DNA of 43,825 nt from Porphyromonadaceae bacterium UBA7176. Lineage in GTDB: Bacteria; Bacteroidota; Bacteroidia; Bacteroidales; Muribaculaceae. The notes under the pieces were generated by a model, which was given only the letters and a program-made list of their open reading frames with translations, was not told the origin of the DNA and searched no databases. A program made the position numbers and the translations under genes. Positions 1 to 8,776 of this stretch are shown one piece after another (positions within the stretch are counted from its first letter, which is position 1; each line of letters begins with the position of its first letter). The stretch covers positions 1 through 43,825 of the forward strand of contig DKVO01000039.1 of the NCBI GenBank assembly GCA_002491245.1. Direction: 5' to 3'.

Positions 1-30
1 AAATTAAATAGTTTGTTATTGTGTCTGTTG

Positions 31-61
31 CAAATATAGCAACTTGCATTGATAAGTCAAA
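31..61 (-). promoter_or_regulatory. Candidate promoter pointing out of the left edge
   Basis: On the minus strand a -7 box TATATTTG (31-38) lies 19 bases downstream of a TTTG box (58-61), matching the Bacteroidetes housekeeping promoter pattern. It would drive a leftward gene starting outside the window. The call rests on motif and spacing only. Confidence 0.45.
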
Positions 62-112
62 ATTGTTGGCGTGTATTTTGTTTTTTTAACATTTAAGGTT
101 CTTTACGGTAGA

Positions 113-152
113 AAAACGCCGGCGTTACAACTACCTGTAACGCCGGCGTTTT
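113..152. terminator. Strong bidirectional terminator after the nagB operon
   Basis: A perfect 17-bp inverted repeat (113-129 with 136-152) has a 6-base loop, a GC-rich CGCCGGCG core, and A/T-rich ends on both sides. It lies about 45 bases past the stop codon of the minus-strand nagB-like gene. On that strand the 3' arm runs into a short T tract, so it most likely ends that operon. Confidence 0.85.
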
Positions 153-196
153 CTTGTAGGCAGGGTATTTTGATACGCCCTTATTTTGTAAGGTTG

Positions 197-2176
197 TTAT
201 CTGATGGGAATGTACTCCACGAAAGCTTCGATGGCTTCGTAGGAGGCGAGGCCGAGACCTTCGTAGAGCTGGGCTGTGGCGCGGTTACGCTCTTCGGCAC
301 GTTGCCAGAACAAGCGGTCATCGTCGCCGAGGAATGGGGCGTTTTCCATCTGGCTCTGGTGTTTGAGGATGGAGTTGCGCTTGAACCTCAATTCCTCAGG
401 ACTGATAGGCACTGCCATCTCGATATGGTCGATTTCCCATTCGGCCCAAGCACCGCGGTACATCCAAATGCGGCAGTCTTTCATCCACGCCTCGTCCTTG
501 AGTTCGTCGATAGCTGCGAGGACAGCATCGGTGCATACCTTGTGCGTTCCGTGAGGGTCGGCAAGGTCGCCGGCGACGAAAATCTGGTGAGGCTTGACAT
601 CGGTGAGCAACTTTTTCACGATTTCGACGTCGCGCTCGCTGAGGTCGCCTTTCTTGATTGTGCCGGTTTCATAGAACGGGAGGCGCAAGAAGTGTATGTG
701 GTCGGTTTTCACACCGATGTAGTGACATGCGATTGTGGCTTCGGCCTGTCGTATCATCGTTTTGATCTCGCGGATGTCGGAGATATCGGTGTCGCCGGCT
801 TTCTTGTGTGCCACAAAGCCCTGTACCTCACCGGAGAGTTTGCGGTAGCCGTCGGTGTCGAAGCCAAACATCGGTGCAATCTTGTCCATCATCAGGAAGT
901 AGCGCATCATGTCCTCGTCGCCTACGGCGATGTTGCCCGAGGTTTCATATGCCACATGTACATCGTGGTGCTGGTCGACGAGGCGTTTGAGTGTGCCGCC
1001 CATCGATATCACGTCGTCGTCGGGGTGTGGCGAGAACACAATCACACGTTTCGGGTATGGCTTGGCACGCTCAGGACGGTAGGTGTCGTCGGCGTTGGGT
1101 TTACCTCCGGGCCAACCGGTGATTGTATGTTGGAGATCGTTGAATATCTTGATGTTGACATTATAGGCCGATCCGTATAGCGCGAGCAATTCGCCGAGCC
1201 CCCAGTCGTTGTAGTCCTTGTCGGTGAGCTTGAGGATAGGCTTGCCTGTCGATGAAGAGAGCCACACGATGGCACGTCGCATCAGTTTGTCGTTCCACTC
1301 GCAAGAAGTCACTTTCCACGGTTGGCTTATGCGTGTGAGGTCTTCGGCGCCGCCGAGGTCTGTCACTACCTTGACGTGGGGGTGTCCCTGCAGGAGTGAA
1401 GCCGGAACAGCACCCGATGCAGGGCCTTCGACAGTCTGCTTGATGATAGTGGCCTGGTTCTCACCCCATGCCATTGTGAGGACGCGACGGGCTTTTATGA
1501 TGTTCGACAGGCCGAGAGTGATTGCCGTCGTGGGCACGTCGTCGCAGTTGTAGTCTTTGCTGATCTTATGGCGCATTTCGTTGCCGAGAAGCACAAGACG
1601 GCAGAAACTCGTCGCCTGGCTGCCCGGTTCGTTGAATGCGATACATCCTTTCGGGCCAATCTCGCACAAGGCCACGTCGATACCGCCCTCGTCGTCGATA
1701 AGTTGCTCATATGCGTTGCAATAGTCGGCCATCGCTTCCTTGGTTGTGGCAGGGTCGATGGAGTGGATGTTCTCGGGGCGTATGTTGATGTGGTCGAGGA
1801 ACACCTGATGGAGCCTTGCGAGGGTGGATGGTCCTTCGGGCTTTAGTGGAAAGAACTCGCTGATGTTGAAGACCACGACGTTGGAGAAGTCTACTTTGCC
1901 TTCGTTGTAGAGTTTGATCAGGGCGGAGTAGACGCGGTGGGTGCTGTTTCCTGCACCGAGAGCAAGGACGCATTTGCCTTTCCGGTCAACGAACTTGGCG
2001 ATGTATTTGGCTGTTTTGTCGGCGAGGAAGTCGGCGCCCTCGTTGGCTGTCTCGTATACTCGAGTGTCGATTTTTTCCTGGCGCCGCAGGGCTGTAAGCT
2101 CAATCTCGGTGTCGGGGTTGTAGTACCGGCGCGGTATCCTGTCGAGTTTTATCTGGCTGCTGAGATCTGTCTTCAT
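197..2176 (-). CDS. nagB: Glucosamine-6-phosphate deaminase-like (NagB) domain fused to PIG-L/LmbE deacetylase domain
   Basis: This 659-residue cytosolic protein has two parts. Residues about 35-330 resemble NagB/6-phosphogluconolactonase (a degenerate phosphate loop near 71-80 and an IAFNEPG motif at 179-185). Residues about 375-650 form a PIG-L/LmbE zinc N-deacetylase domain with HPDD at 384-387 and HGTH at 542-545. Such fusions of about 660 residues are common in Bacteroidales and are annotated as glucosamine-6-phosphate deaminase. By eye against E. coli NagB, the positions of Asp72, Asp141 and His143 are Ser106, Lys176 and Cys178 here, while Glu148 is kept (Glu183). Deaminase activity is therefore doubtful, whereas the deacetylase ligands look intact. 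It is the last gene of its operon and its ATG overlaps the carbonic anhydrase stop by 4 bases (ATGA). It probably acts on an amino-sugar derivative, but the substrate is unknown. Confidence 0.85.
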   Translation of the reverse strand: MKTDLSSQIKLDRIPRRYYNPDTEIELTALRRQEKIDTRVYETANEGADFLADKTAKYIAKFVDRKGKCVLALGAGNSTHRVYSALIKLYNEGKVDFSNVVVFNISEFFPLKPEGPSTLARLHQVFLDHINIRPENIHSIDPATTKEAMADYCNAYEQLIDDEGGIDVALCEIGPKGCIAFNEPGSQATSFCRLVLLGNEMRHKISKDYNCDDVPTTAITLGLSNIIKARRVLTMAWGENQATIIKQTVEGPASGAVPASLLQGHPHVKVVTDLGGAEDLTRISQPWKVTSCEWNDKLMRRAIVWLSSSTGKPILKLTDKDYNDWGLGELLALYGSAYNVNIKIFNDLQHTITGWPGGKPNADDTYRPERAKPYPKRVIVFSPHPDDDVISMGGTLKRLVDQHHDVHVAYETSGNIAVGDEDMMRYFLMMDKIAPMFGFDTDGYRKLSGEVQGFVAHKKAGDTDISDIREIKTMIRQAEATIACHYIGVKTDHIHFLRLPFYETGTIKKGDLSERDVEIVKKLLTDVKPHQIFVAGDLADPHGTHKVCTDAVLAAIDELKDEAWMKDCRIWMYRGAWAEWEIDHIEMAVPISPEELRFKRNSILKHQSQMENAPFLGDDDRLFWQRAEERNRATAQLYEGLGLASYEAIEAFVEYIPIR

Positions 2177-2721
2177 TGTTGTGCTTGGCTTTGGGTTGTT
2201 TCGTCGTTACCGTCGTACCATTTGGAGTACATAAGGTAATTGCGAGCTATTTTGACGTTCATCTCACGGGCTTGCTCAGGGTCTACCATTTTGATGAATT
2301 TGGCAGGTGCTCCACCCCACAGTTCGTTGGGGCCTATTTTTGTCCGCGACAAAACTACTGCACCAGCCGCGACGATAGCGCCTTCGCCTACTTCGGCATC
2401 GTCCATGACGACAGATCCCATGCCAATGAGGGCGAAGTTGTGGATCTTTGCGCCGTGGATTGTGACGTTGTGACCTATCGATACGTCGTCGCCAATCTCG
2501 ATTGTCGATTTCTGGTAGAGTGTGTGCAGAACCGAACCGTCCTGGATATTGACGCGGTTGCCGATCGTTATGGTGTTGACGTCGCCTCGCAGGACAGTGT
2601 TGAACCATACGCTGCAACCGTCGCCCATCGTCACATCGCCAATCAAGGTTGCGTTCTGGGCCAGGAAGCAGTCGTCGCCGGTTTTGGGAGTGAAGCCTCT
2701 TACGGGTATTATGAGTGCCAT
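2173..2721 (-). CDS. Gamma-class carbonic anhydrase family protein
   Basis: This 182-residue protein is a left-handed beta-helix of the gamma carbonic anhydrase/YrdA family, with hexapeptide repeats through most of its length. It keeps the RGD segment (LRGDVNTITIG) and the expected metal-ligand histidines: one in VLHTL and two in GHNVTIHG. The family hydrates CO2 or binds related ligands. Many bacterial members have no shown activity, so the reaction is inferred. It sits 7 bases after the aminopeptidase gene and overlaps the next gene by 4 bases, so it is translated within the operon. Its length is normal for the family, and the C-terminal tail (rich in Gln, Ser and Thr) is variable. Confidence 0.88.
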   Translation of the reverse strand: MALIIPVRGFTPKTGDDCFLAQNATLIGDVTMGDGCSVWFNTVLRGDVNTITIGNRVNIQDGSVLHTLYQKSTIEIGDDVSIGHNVTIHGAKIHNFALIGMGSVVMDDAEVGEGAIVAAGAVVLSRTKIGPNELWGGAPAKFIKMVDPEQAREMNVKIARNYLMYSKWYDGNDETTQSQAQQ

Positions 2722-2728
2722 TTTTGTA

Positions 2729-4522
2729 TTATATCGGTTCGGTATGGGCTATGAGCCATGATTTCTGAGCCTCGGTGTCGAGAGCCGGAAGGAGTCGTTC
2801 GCGCACGGTGGCGTGGTATGTGTCGACCCATTCGATTTCGTCGGGCGTCATGATTGATTTGTCGAACAGTGAGCGGTCGAAGGGGAACAATGTGAGCACT
2901 TCGAAGCCGAGGAATTTGCCGAATTCGGTGTCCATGCGTTCGCGGCAGAGGACGAGGTTCTCGCATCTGATTCCGTGGATGCCTTCGCGGTACAGGCCCG
3001 GCTCGTCGGACGTGATGCTGCCCGGAAGCATGGGTGCGTCGACCCAATTGAGACGGATGCTGTGGGGGCCTTCGTGGACACTGAGGAAGAAACCTACTCC
3101 GTGGCCTGTGCCGTGGAGGTAGGAGAGTCCGTTTTGCCATAGATATTGCTCGGCCAGAACGTTGAGCTGTGCTCCGCGTGTGCCTTCGGGGAATACGGCT
3201 TTTGCCAGGGCGATGTGTCCTTTCATGACAAGGGTGAAGTCGCGGCGCTCATCGGCGGTAGGCGTTCCGAGGCATACGGTGCGCGTGATGTCGGTGGTTC
3301 CGTCGAGGTATTGTGCGCCGGAATCGACCAACAGAAGTCCTTCGGGACGCAGTGTCGAGGCTGAGTTTTCGTCGGCTTCGTAGTGGACAATGGCTCCGTG
3401 GGGGCCGTAACCGGCGATGGTGCCGAAAGATTCGTCGAAGTAGTTTTCGCCTTGGCTGCGGTATTTGTGAAGGATATCGGCGACGTCGAGCTCGGTTGTG
3501 GCGGTACCTTTTTCGAGTCGGTCTTCAATCTCCATGAAGGATTTGACAAGGGCGGCACCGTCGCGTACCATCGCGTTGTGCACGCCGGCTATCTGCGTTT
3601 CGTTCTTTACCGATTTGAGTCGTGCGGCGGTTGTGATACCGCTGTCGAGTGTGCGCTCACCGAGTATCTCGAGTAGAGCTGCCGACGATTTTGTGGTGTC
3701 GGCCAGTACCTTGACATCGTCTGGAATAGCGGCGAGGAAGGTTTTGATGTCGCTGTAGGGCAGAGTAGCGACTCCCTGCGAGGCGAGGTATGCCTTTACA
3801 GTATCGTCGAGTTTGGCAGGGTCGGTGAAGAGAGTCGCTGCGCCATCGGCGAGGTAGAGGAATGCTGTTGCGACGGGAGTGTGTTTCACGTCGTTGCTGC
3901 GGATGTTGAGTGTCCAGGCAATTTCGTCGAGAGCGGTCATGAGGACGGCGTCGGCTCCGGCGGAGTGTGCCTCTGCCATGATTTTAGCGATTTTGGCGAT
4001 GGCGCTTTCTCCGGCATATTTTTCGTCGTGGATGAAGATTTTGCCATCGGGCAGGGCCGGACGGTCGGTCCAGAGGCGGTCGATTACGTCGAATCGGCTG
4101 TTGAGCTTTATGCCTTTCGAGGCAAATTTGGCCGCCATGTCGTTGACCTGAGGCATGGTGAATAACATGCCGTCGATGCCTACGGTCGATGCTTCGGGCA
4201 GTTGTGCGCAAAGCCAGTCAACGATGGAGGGGGTATCGGCGAGGCCGTCTTTCATCAATTCAATGCCGGATCCCTCGAGTTGTTTCGCGGCCTGGATGAA
4301 ATATCGGGAGTCGGTCCATAGTGCGGCTTTTGTAGCAGTCACGACGAGGTCGCCGGCCGATCCGGTGAAACCGCTCAACCAGCGGCGCACCTGCCAATGC
4401 GAGGCGAGGTATTCGCCAAGATGAGGGTCGGCTTGTGGCACTATTGCGGCGTCGACACCGGCAGCTTCCATTTCAACGCGGAATGCTGCGAGACGTTCGG
4501 TGTATGTGTTCATATCTTTCAT
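2729..4522 (-). CDS. Xaa-Pro aminopeptidase (aminopeptidase P, M24B), long three-domain form
   Basis: This 597-residue protein has two creatinase-like N-terminal domains (about 10-310) and a C-terminal pita-bread M24 domain. It resembles the long eukaryotic-type XPNPEP1 form more than the 440-residue E. coli PepP. The dinuclear metal ligands are all visible: two Asp in VDSGAQYLDGTTDITRT, His in GTGHGVGF, Glu in SDEPGLY and Glu in CENLVL. It should release the N-terminal residue from peptides with proline second, in the cytoplasm (no signal peptide). ATGs at 4522 and 4513 are both possible, the latter giving MNTYTERL. It follows yraN by 2 bases and precedes the carbonic anhydrase by 7. Confidence 0.93.
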   Translation of the reverse strand: MKDMNTYTERLAAFRVEMEAAGVDAAIVPQADPHLGEYLASHWQVRRWLSGFTGSAGDLVVTATKAALWTDSRYFIQAAKQLEGSGIELMKDGLADTPSIVDWLCAQLPEASTVGIDGMLFTMPQVNDMAAKFASKGIKLNSRFDVIDRLWTDRPALPDGKIFIHDEKYAGESAIAKIAKIMAEAHSAGADAVLMTALDEIAWTLNIRSNDVKHTPVATAFLYLADGAATLFTDPAKLDDTVKAYLASQGVATLPYSDIKTFLAAIPDDVKVLADTTKSSAALLEILGERTLDSGITTAARLKSVKNETQIAGVHNAMVRDGAALVKSFMEIEDRLEKGTATTELDVADILHKYRSQGENYFDESFGTIAGYGPHGAIVHYEADENSASTLRPEGLLLVDSGAQYLDGTTDITRTVCLGTPTADERRDFTLVMKGHIALAKAVFPEGTRGAQLNVLAEQYLWQNGLSYLHGTGHGVGFFLSVHEGPHSIRLNWVDAPMLPGSITSDEPGLYREGIHGIRCENLVLCRERMDTEFGKFLGFEVLTLFPFDRSLFDKSIMTPDEIEWVDTYHATVRERLLPALDTEAQKSWLIAHTEPI

Positions 4523-4524
4523 TT

Positions 4525-4896
4525 TTAACTATATGTTTTCAAGGGGGGATAGAAAGCGTCGGGAATGTGTTCGATGTTGTAGTCGTCGGGCGCCCCGGTG
4601 ATGGCAAAAAGGTCGAAACGCACTTGATGGGGCAAGTCTGTTGAGTCGATGTATGCTTTGGCAGCGCGGACGATGTTTAGTATTTTCTTGCGGTCGATAG
4701 CCTCGAGCGGATCTTCTTCTTTATCGGAGCGCGTTTTCACTTCGGCGAATACAAGAGTGTCGCCTCGCATGGCGATAATATCGATCTCAAGTTTGTTGAG
4801 CCGCCAGTTTCGTTCGACGATAGCATAACCTTGCCCGGTGAGGTAATCTGCTGCCAGATTCTCGCCCCAGTGCCCGGTGTCGTTATGTTTTGCCAT
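4525..4896 (-). CDS. yraN: YraN (UPF0102) family nuclease-like protein
   Basis: The 123-residue product has the YraN signature: GENLAADYL, the GYAIVERNWR segment, EIDIIA, and FAEVKTR. These fit a restriction-endonuclease-like fold related to Holliday junction resolvases, with Asp and the E-x-K triad retained. No biochemical role is settled for the family. A longer reading frame extends to 4974, but the -7 promoter box at 4921-4928 lies inside that extension. I therefore place the start at the ATG at 4896 (MAKHNDTGHW), which matches the usual family length. It is the first gene of the operon with the aminopeptidase, carbonic anhydrase and NagB/PIG-L fusion. Confidence 0.85.
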   Translation of the reverse strand: MAKHNDTGHWGENLAADYLTGQGYAIVERNWRLNKLEIDIIAMRGDTLVFAEVKTRSDKEEDPLEAIDRKKILNIVRAAKAYIDSTDLPHQVRFDLFAITGAPDDYNIEHIPDAFYPPLKTYS

Positions 4897-4920
4897 GTTA
4901 TGCTTTCGTTTTTCTATATG

Positions 4921-4928
4921 CAAAGATA
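4921..4928 (-). promoter_or_regulatory. -7 promoter box for the yraN operon
   Basis: TATCTTTG on the minus strand matches the Bacteroidetes TAnnTTTG consensus, 24 bases before the chosen yraN ATG. I see no convincing upstream TTTG box at the usual spacing. Confidence 0.5.
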
Positions 4929-4957
4929 ATACTTTTTTCAGTATAATTGATTTTACC

Positions 4958-4989
4958 GTTGTAATGTTTGGCAAAGTTTAGTATTTTTG
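4958..4989 (+). promoter_or_regulatory. Promoter for the 1160-residue secreted protein
   Basis: GTTG at 4958-4961 and TATTTTTG at 4982-4989 are 20 bases apart and match the Bacteroidetes -33/-7 pattern. The start codon follows at 5021, leaving a leader of about 25-28 bases. Confidence 0.6.
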
Positions 4990-5020
4990 TATTTCCAAAT
5001 AGGTTAAACCAGATTTTAAT

Positions 5021-8000
5021 ATGAACAAATCATTACCACAATTCATCGCGGCCGGATTGCTATCGTTGGCGGCGATATTCGCGCCGACAGCTTCGGGCGA
5101 GGTCCTGCTCAGTGAGGACTTCAATTACCCGACCGGCAATCTCTACGGCCAGGGTGGCTGGCTGCAGAGCAACCACAAGGAGAACCCTATCCAGGTGACA
5201 GGCACTAAGCTGAGCCTGGCCGGCTTTGCTTCGGGCCAGTCGGTGAAACTGACACCCTCGACATCGCAGGACCAGGATTGTATGCATGCGTTGGTGCCTG
5301 TAGGCGCAGAGAATGCGGTGACGGGGATTACCGAAAATGGAACGGAAGTGTATGCAGCTGTGCTTATTAATGTACAGAAAGCTGAAAGTACTGCGTATTT
5401 TCTTTCATTTGGGTCCACTAATTATTCCGGAGCTTTCAATGATGGGACATTGACATCCCCATTTGGAAGTGTTTATGTGGTACCAAATGCAGAAGGTACA
5501 GGTTATAGTATTGGCTTGTCAAAACCCTGCTCTGCAACTTCTAAACCTTCAATTACATCCTCAAAAGAGTTAAAGTATAATGAAACTCACCTTGTAGTTG
5601 TCCGTTATACTATAGTAGAAGGTTCAAATAACGATACATTTGATGCTTGGATAGATCCAGTTTCGGACGCGGATATAACTGCTGCAGAGATAACCACAAA
5701 TACATCTTCAGACGTCAGCAAAGGTTTTGTAAGTTTCGCTATTCATCAGGCAACAGGTTCTGTGAAGAAAAGCCCTGAGATGCTTGTGGGGCCGGTGCGT
5801 GTTGCGACGAGCTGGGCAGAACTTTGGAGCGAGGGCGGCGAGACGCCCGATCCCTCGGACAAGGGTGAGATAAGTGTAGGCAAGGTCAATCTGCCGGAAC
5901 TACTTTACCAGTATCAGAAGTATCCGGTGACTGTGAATGTGAAGGCTTCTAATCTGAGCGAGGATATTACTGTCGGTGGTCTTAATTCGGCTGTCAAGTC
6001 GGACGTTACAGTGATCCCGGCGGCTGAAGCTTGCAGCGCCGCTGGCTATAATCTTCAGCTGACTCTCGATGCAAGCGCCGGAACTGAAATCAGCACGACT
6101 CTCGCGCTGACATCGGGCGAAGCGAACGCTAATGTGGGTGTGAAAGTTGCAGTGCAACCGACAGAAACTTTCGCAACATTCCGCGTGGTGCCCAACTTGA
6201 ATGTTGGTTCAATCTATTATTTCAGCGGCACGGCCACGGTGACTTATGTGGATGCTTCGACCTCGACGATATACATGCAGGATGTTGCCGGCGGCATGGC
6301 TCTCAAATATGAATACTCGGGTTATGAGCAGTCGCCTCTCGCTGTTGGCGATATGGTGAAGAATTTCTATCTTATGACCGGAGAACCAGAGGTTACCGGA
6401 GGTGTAAATTCATGCTATTTGATGGCATATCCTGCTCCCGAGGGTATGGGCTTCGGTACAGTGACCGAAACCGGAGTTGAGAAGCAGCCTATCGAACTTG
6501 CCCTGGCTGACTTGGCTGAAAATGCGGAAACGTATCTCAACCGCCTTGTGAAGGTGACAGATGTGACATTTGCCGCGGCCGGACAGAAATTTGGAACAGC
6601 AGGTACTGAGATAAGCTCGAACGGGGCAAGCGGTAAGGTGCGCTCGTTTGCCGGCACAAATCTTGTCGGGACCGAAATACCTGCGACCGCACAGAGTGTG
6701 ACAGGTATATCGACCTCGCGGTCGTCGGTGATGATATCGATGCGCTCGGCCACCGACCTTGTGGCTTCGGCTGCAGATGCCGAGGCTCTTGAGGTGACAA
6801 AAGAGCTTCTTGTGGATGAGAATGAATACTATCCGGTGAATGTGGCTACTCCGTTTGCCAAATTTACCGTCAAAGCAAAGAACCTCTCTAAGGCTGCGGC
6901 TGTATATGTCACTGGCAAAGATCGCGACCAGTTTACCGCCGATCTTGAGGAGATACCTGCCGGAACGGGTACATATGATATTACCGTTGCTTTCAAGCCG
7001 ACCAAAACCGGCCGCCAGCAGGCTAACCTGATGATCGAGACGTCGAATACCGAACTGACCTACAACCAAGGTTTCGCAGCACAGGCTTATGACCCGGACA
7101 ATCTGCCGACGTTTACTGTCGATGCTTCGGCTGTGACAGAGTTCAGCGCCGCAGCCGGCTCGACCCAGGAACAAACCGTGACAATCAATGCCACCGGCTT
7201 GCTTGACTATGGCTCGATACGTGTGCTTGGTCAAGGTCAAGGAGCATTCCGCATCGGTTCGACGATGTTCCTGAAGGATGGAGCAACACAGCTCAAGGTG
7301 ACATTTGCACCGGCCAAGGAGGGTACGTTTACCGAGACTATCGAGTTTACTTCGCCTAAGGCAGAGACCAAGACTATCGTTGTCAAAGGTAAGACTACCG
7401 GCAGCGCGCCCACTCCCGGCGATAAGGAGGGTGATGAACTGGTGTTTGACACTTCTTCGCCGCTCACTTACTATCAGACTGATTTCTCGGGCAGCGGAGT
7501 GAAGAACAAACCGCTCTCTCTTGCCGGCTGGAAGAATGTGGCTGCTTTGGGCAACCGCGCATGGTGGAGCTACACTGAGGCCGATGGAAATGAGTGTGCC
7601 AAGGTGACCTCGTATGTATGGGGTGGCGCTACTGAGAATTGCGATGTAGTGGAGATGTTGCTTCTCTCTCCTGCTCTTGATTACAAGAACTGCACGAGCC
7701 GTCTGCTGTCGTTCCGCATCAAGGGCGAGACTTTGAGTGATGGCCAGGTGGGTGAGTTCGCTGTGCTTTATGTTGATCCGGAGCTGCCTGAAACAGAACG
7801 CTATCAGGTGCTTGTCGGCGGCAGCGATATACCTGTCGGCTCGGATGCATCGGGTGAATGGCAGGAGTATGTTGTGGATCTTGAAGGTCTCGACCTCGCC
7901 GATACGTTCTTCATCGGGTTCTACTATATCAGCGAGATGGGTGCTATCTCGCCGGAGCAGTATTATGTAGATGATTTCTGCTATGGCAGCACGACACAGC

Positions 8001-8503
8001 CTTTTATCCGTGTGGATAAGCGTCAGGTTGTCGGGTCGGCTTCTGTTGGCGAGAGTGTGGATCTTGAGACGGTGACGGTGAGCGGTCTTAATCTTACCGC
8101 GCCTATCGCGGTATCGCTCGAGGGAGCGGACAAGGGTCATTTTGTGGCTCCTGTGAGCGAGTTGCCGGCAGAAGGCGGTGAACTGACCTTTGCCTATGCA
8201 CCTCAGTCGGAGAGCGCCGAGGATGCTCCTCATGCGGCATATGTCAACCTTAGCTCGGAGGGTGCTCCTGCAAGCCGGTTTATCATCGGTGGCATGACAA
8301 AGGCTTCGTCGGGAGTGGCATTACCAGGCGTCGCTGAGGCTGAACGCATCGCGGCATATGATCTGAATGGCCGCGAGGTTGTGGCAGAGACTTCTGCTGC
8401 AGAAGCGATGAGTGCTGTACGTTCGCTCGGCAAGGGTGTGTATGTGCTGCGCGTCACTGCAGCCGATGGTTCGGTGAAGAGTGTGAAGTATCTCCGTCCG
8501 TAA
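5021..8503 (+). CDS. Large secreted multidomain protein with T9SS-like C-terminal tail
   Basis: This is a 1160-residue exported protein. A Sec signal peptide covers about residues 1-26 (ends TASG). Next come a lectin-like domain (about 30-270, opening with LLSEDFNYPTGN), an Ig-like domain (about 285-385), and an OB-like DUF5689-type domain (about 388-595). Two further Ig-like domains (600-810), a choice-of-anchor/jelly-roll domain (about 815-1010) and another Ig-like domain follow. The last 60 residues resemble a type A sorting tail (DLNGREV, then GKGVYVLRVTAADGS and KSVKYLRP). It is probably exported by the type IX system and kept at or released from the cell surface. I see no catalytic motif, so adhesion or glycan binding is only a guess. 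The segment about 5330-5790 is clearly AT-richer than its flanks. Confidence 0.8.
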   Translation: MNKSLPQFIAAGLLSLAAIFAPTASGEVLLSEDFNYPTGNLYGQGGWLQSNHKENPIQVTGTKLSLAGFASGQSVKLTPSTSQDQDCMHALVPVGAENAVTGITENGTEVYAAVLINVQKAESTAYFLSFGSTNYSGAFNDGTLTSPFGSVYVVPNAEGTGYSIGLSKPCSATSKPSITSSKELKYNETHLVVVRYTIVEGSNNDTFDAWIDPVSDADITAAEITTNTSSDVSKGFVSFAIHQATGSVKKSPEMLVGPVRVATSWAELWSEGGETPDPSDKGEISVGKVNLPELLYQYQKYPVTVNVKASNLSEDITVGGLNSAVKSDVTVIPAAEACSAAGYNLQLTLDASAGTEISTTLALTSGEANANVGVKVAVQPTETFATFRVVPNLNVGSIYYFSGTATVTYVDASTSTIYMQDVAGGMALKYEYSGYEQSPLAVGDMVKNFYLMTGEPEVTGGVNSCYLMAYPAPEGMGFGTVTETGVEKQPIELALADLAENAETYLNRLVKVTDVTFAAAGQKFGTAGTEISSNGASGKVRSFAGTNLVGTEIPATAQSVTGISTSRSSVMISMRSATDLVASAADAEALEVTKELLVDENEYYPVNVATPFAKFTVKAKNLSKAAAVYVTGKDRDQFTADLEEIPAGTGTYDITVAFKPTKTGRQQANLMIETSNTELTYNQGFAAQAYDPDNLPTFTVDASAVTEFSAAAGSTQEQTVTINATGLLDYGSIRVLGQGQGAFRIGSTMFLKDGATQLKVTFAPAKEGTFTETIEFTSPKAETKTIVVKGKTTGSAPTPGDKEGDELVFDTSSPLTYYQTDFSGSGVKNKPLSLAGWKNVAALGNRAWWSYTEADGNECAKVTSYVWGGATENCDVVEMLLLSPALDYKNCTSRLLSFRIKGETLSDGQVGEFAVLYVDPELPETERYQVLVGGSDIPVGSDASGEWQEYVVDLEGLDLADTFFIGFYYISEMGAISPEQYYVDDFCYGSTTQPFIRVDKRQVVGSASVGESVDLETVTVSGLNLTAPIAVSLEGADKGHFVAPVSELPAEGGELTFAYAPQSESAEDAPHAAYVNLSSEGAPASRFIIGGMTKASSGVALPGVAEAERIAAYDLNGREVVAETSAAEAMSAVRSLGKGVYVLRVTAADGSVKSVKYLRP

Positions 8504-8524
8504 GTTTTATATAAATGAATAATT

Positions 8525-8566
8525 GCCGGGCCGGCTCCTTTGAGGAGTCGGCCCGGTGTGGTTTTT
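8525..8566 (+). terminator. Terminator after the 1160-residue secreted protein
   Basis: A 14-bp GC-rich stem (8525-8538 with 8544-8557, two G-T pairs) with loop TTTGA is followed by TGTGGTTTTT. It begins 21 bases past the stop codon. Confidence 0.85.
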
Positions 8567-8597
8567 GATATGCTTTGCGGAGGCGATGCTGAGGGGT

Positions 8598-8776
8598 GAA
8601 AATGCGGAGCATTTTCTTCCTAAGATAGTATTGACGATGCCCATGAGGCGTATCTCCGAAACGCTTTTTCTTCTGTTTGCGTCCACCGGACTGAAGTCCG
8701 GCGTTATCCATAAGACGTTGCCTCCGGCAACTTGTGGGTGCCGGTATTTTGGCAAGGCTCGGAGTGCCACGCTCCT
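8598..8776. repeat. Cluster of four short palindromes in an intergenic gap
   Basis: The gap between convergent genes holds a series of small hairpins. They are an 8-bp stem at 8598-8616, a perfect CCGGACT/AGTCCGG stem at 8686-8701, a GTTGCC/GGCAAC stem at 8717-8731, and a weaker GGAG...CTCC stem at 8761-8775. The linkers are 10-70 bases. No reading frame here looks coding. The arrangement resembles REP/BIME-like intergenic repeats, but genome-wide copies cannot be judged from one window. Confidence 0.5.

Noticed and set aside
71..1180. Plus-strand open frame of 369 codons opposite the NagB/PIG-L gene
   Set aside because: It lies antisense to a confidently coding gene with motifs, contains the terminator hairpin at its start, and its translation shows no protein-like signature.
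6410..8233. 607-codon minus-strand frame opposite the 1160-residue secreted protein
   Set aside because: It is rich in Arg, His and Cys with no recognisable domain, and the other strand encodes clear Ig-like and choice-of-anchor modules. It is a mirror of codon bias.
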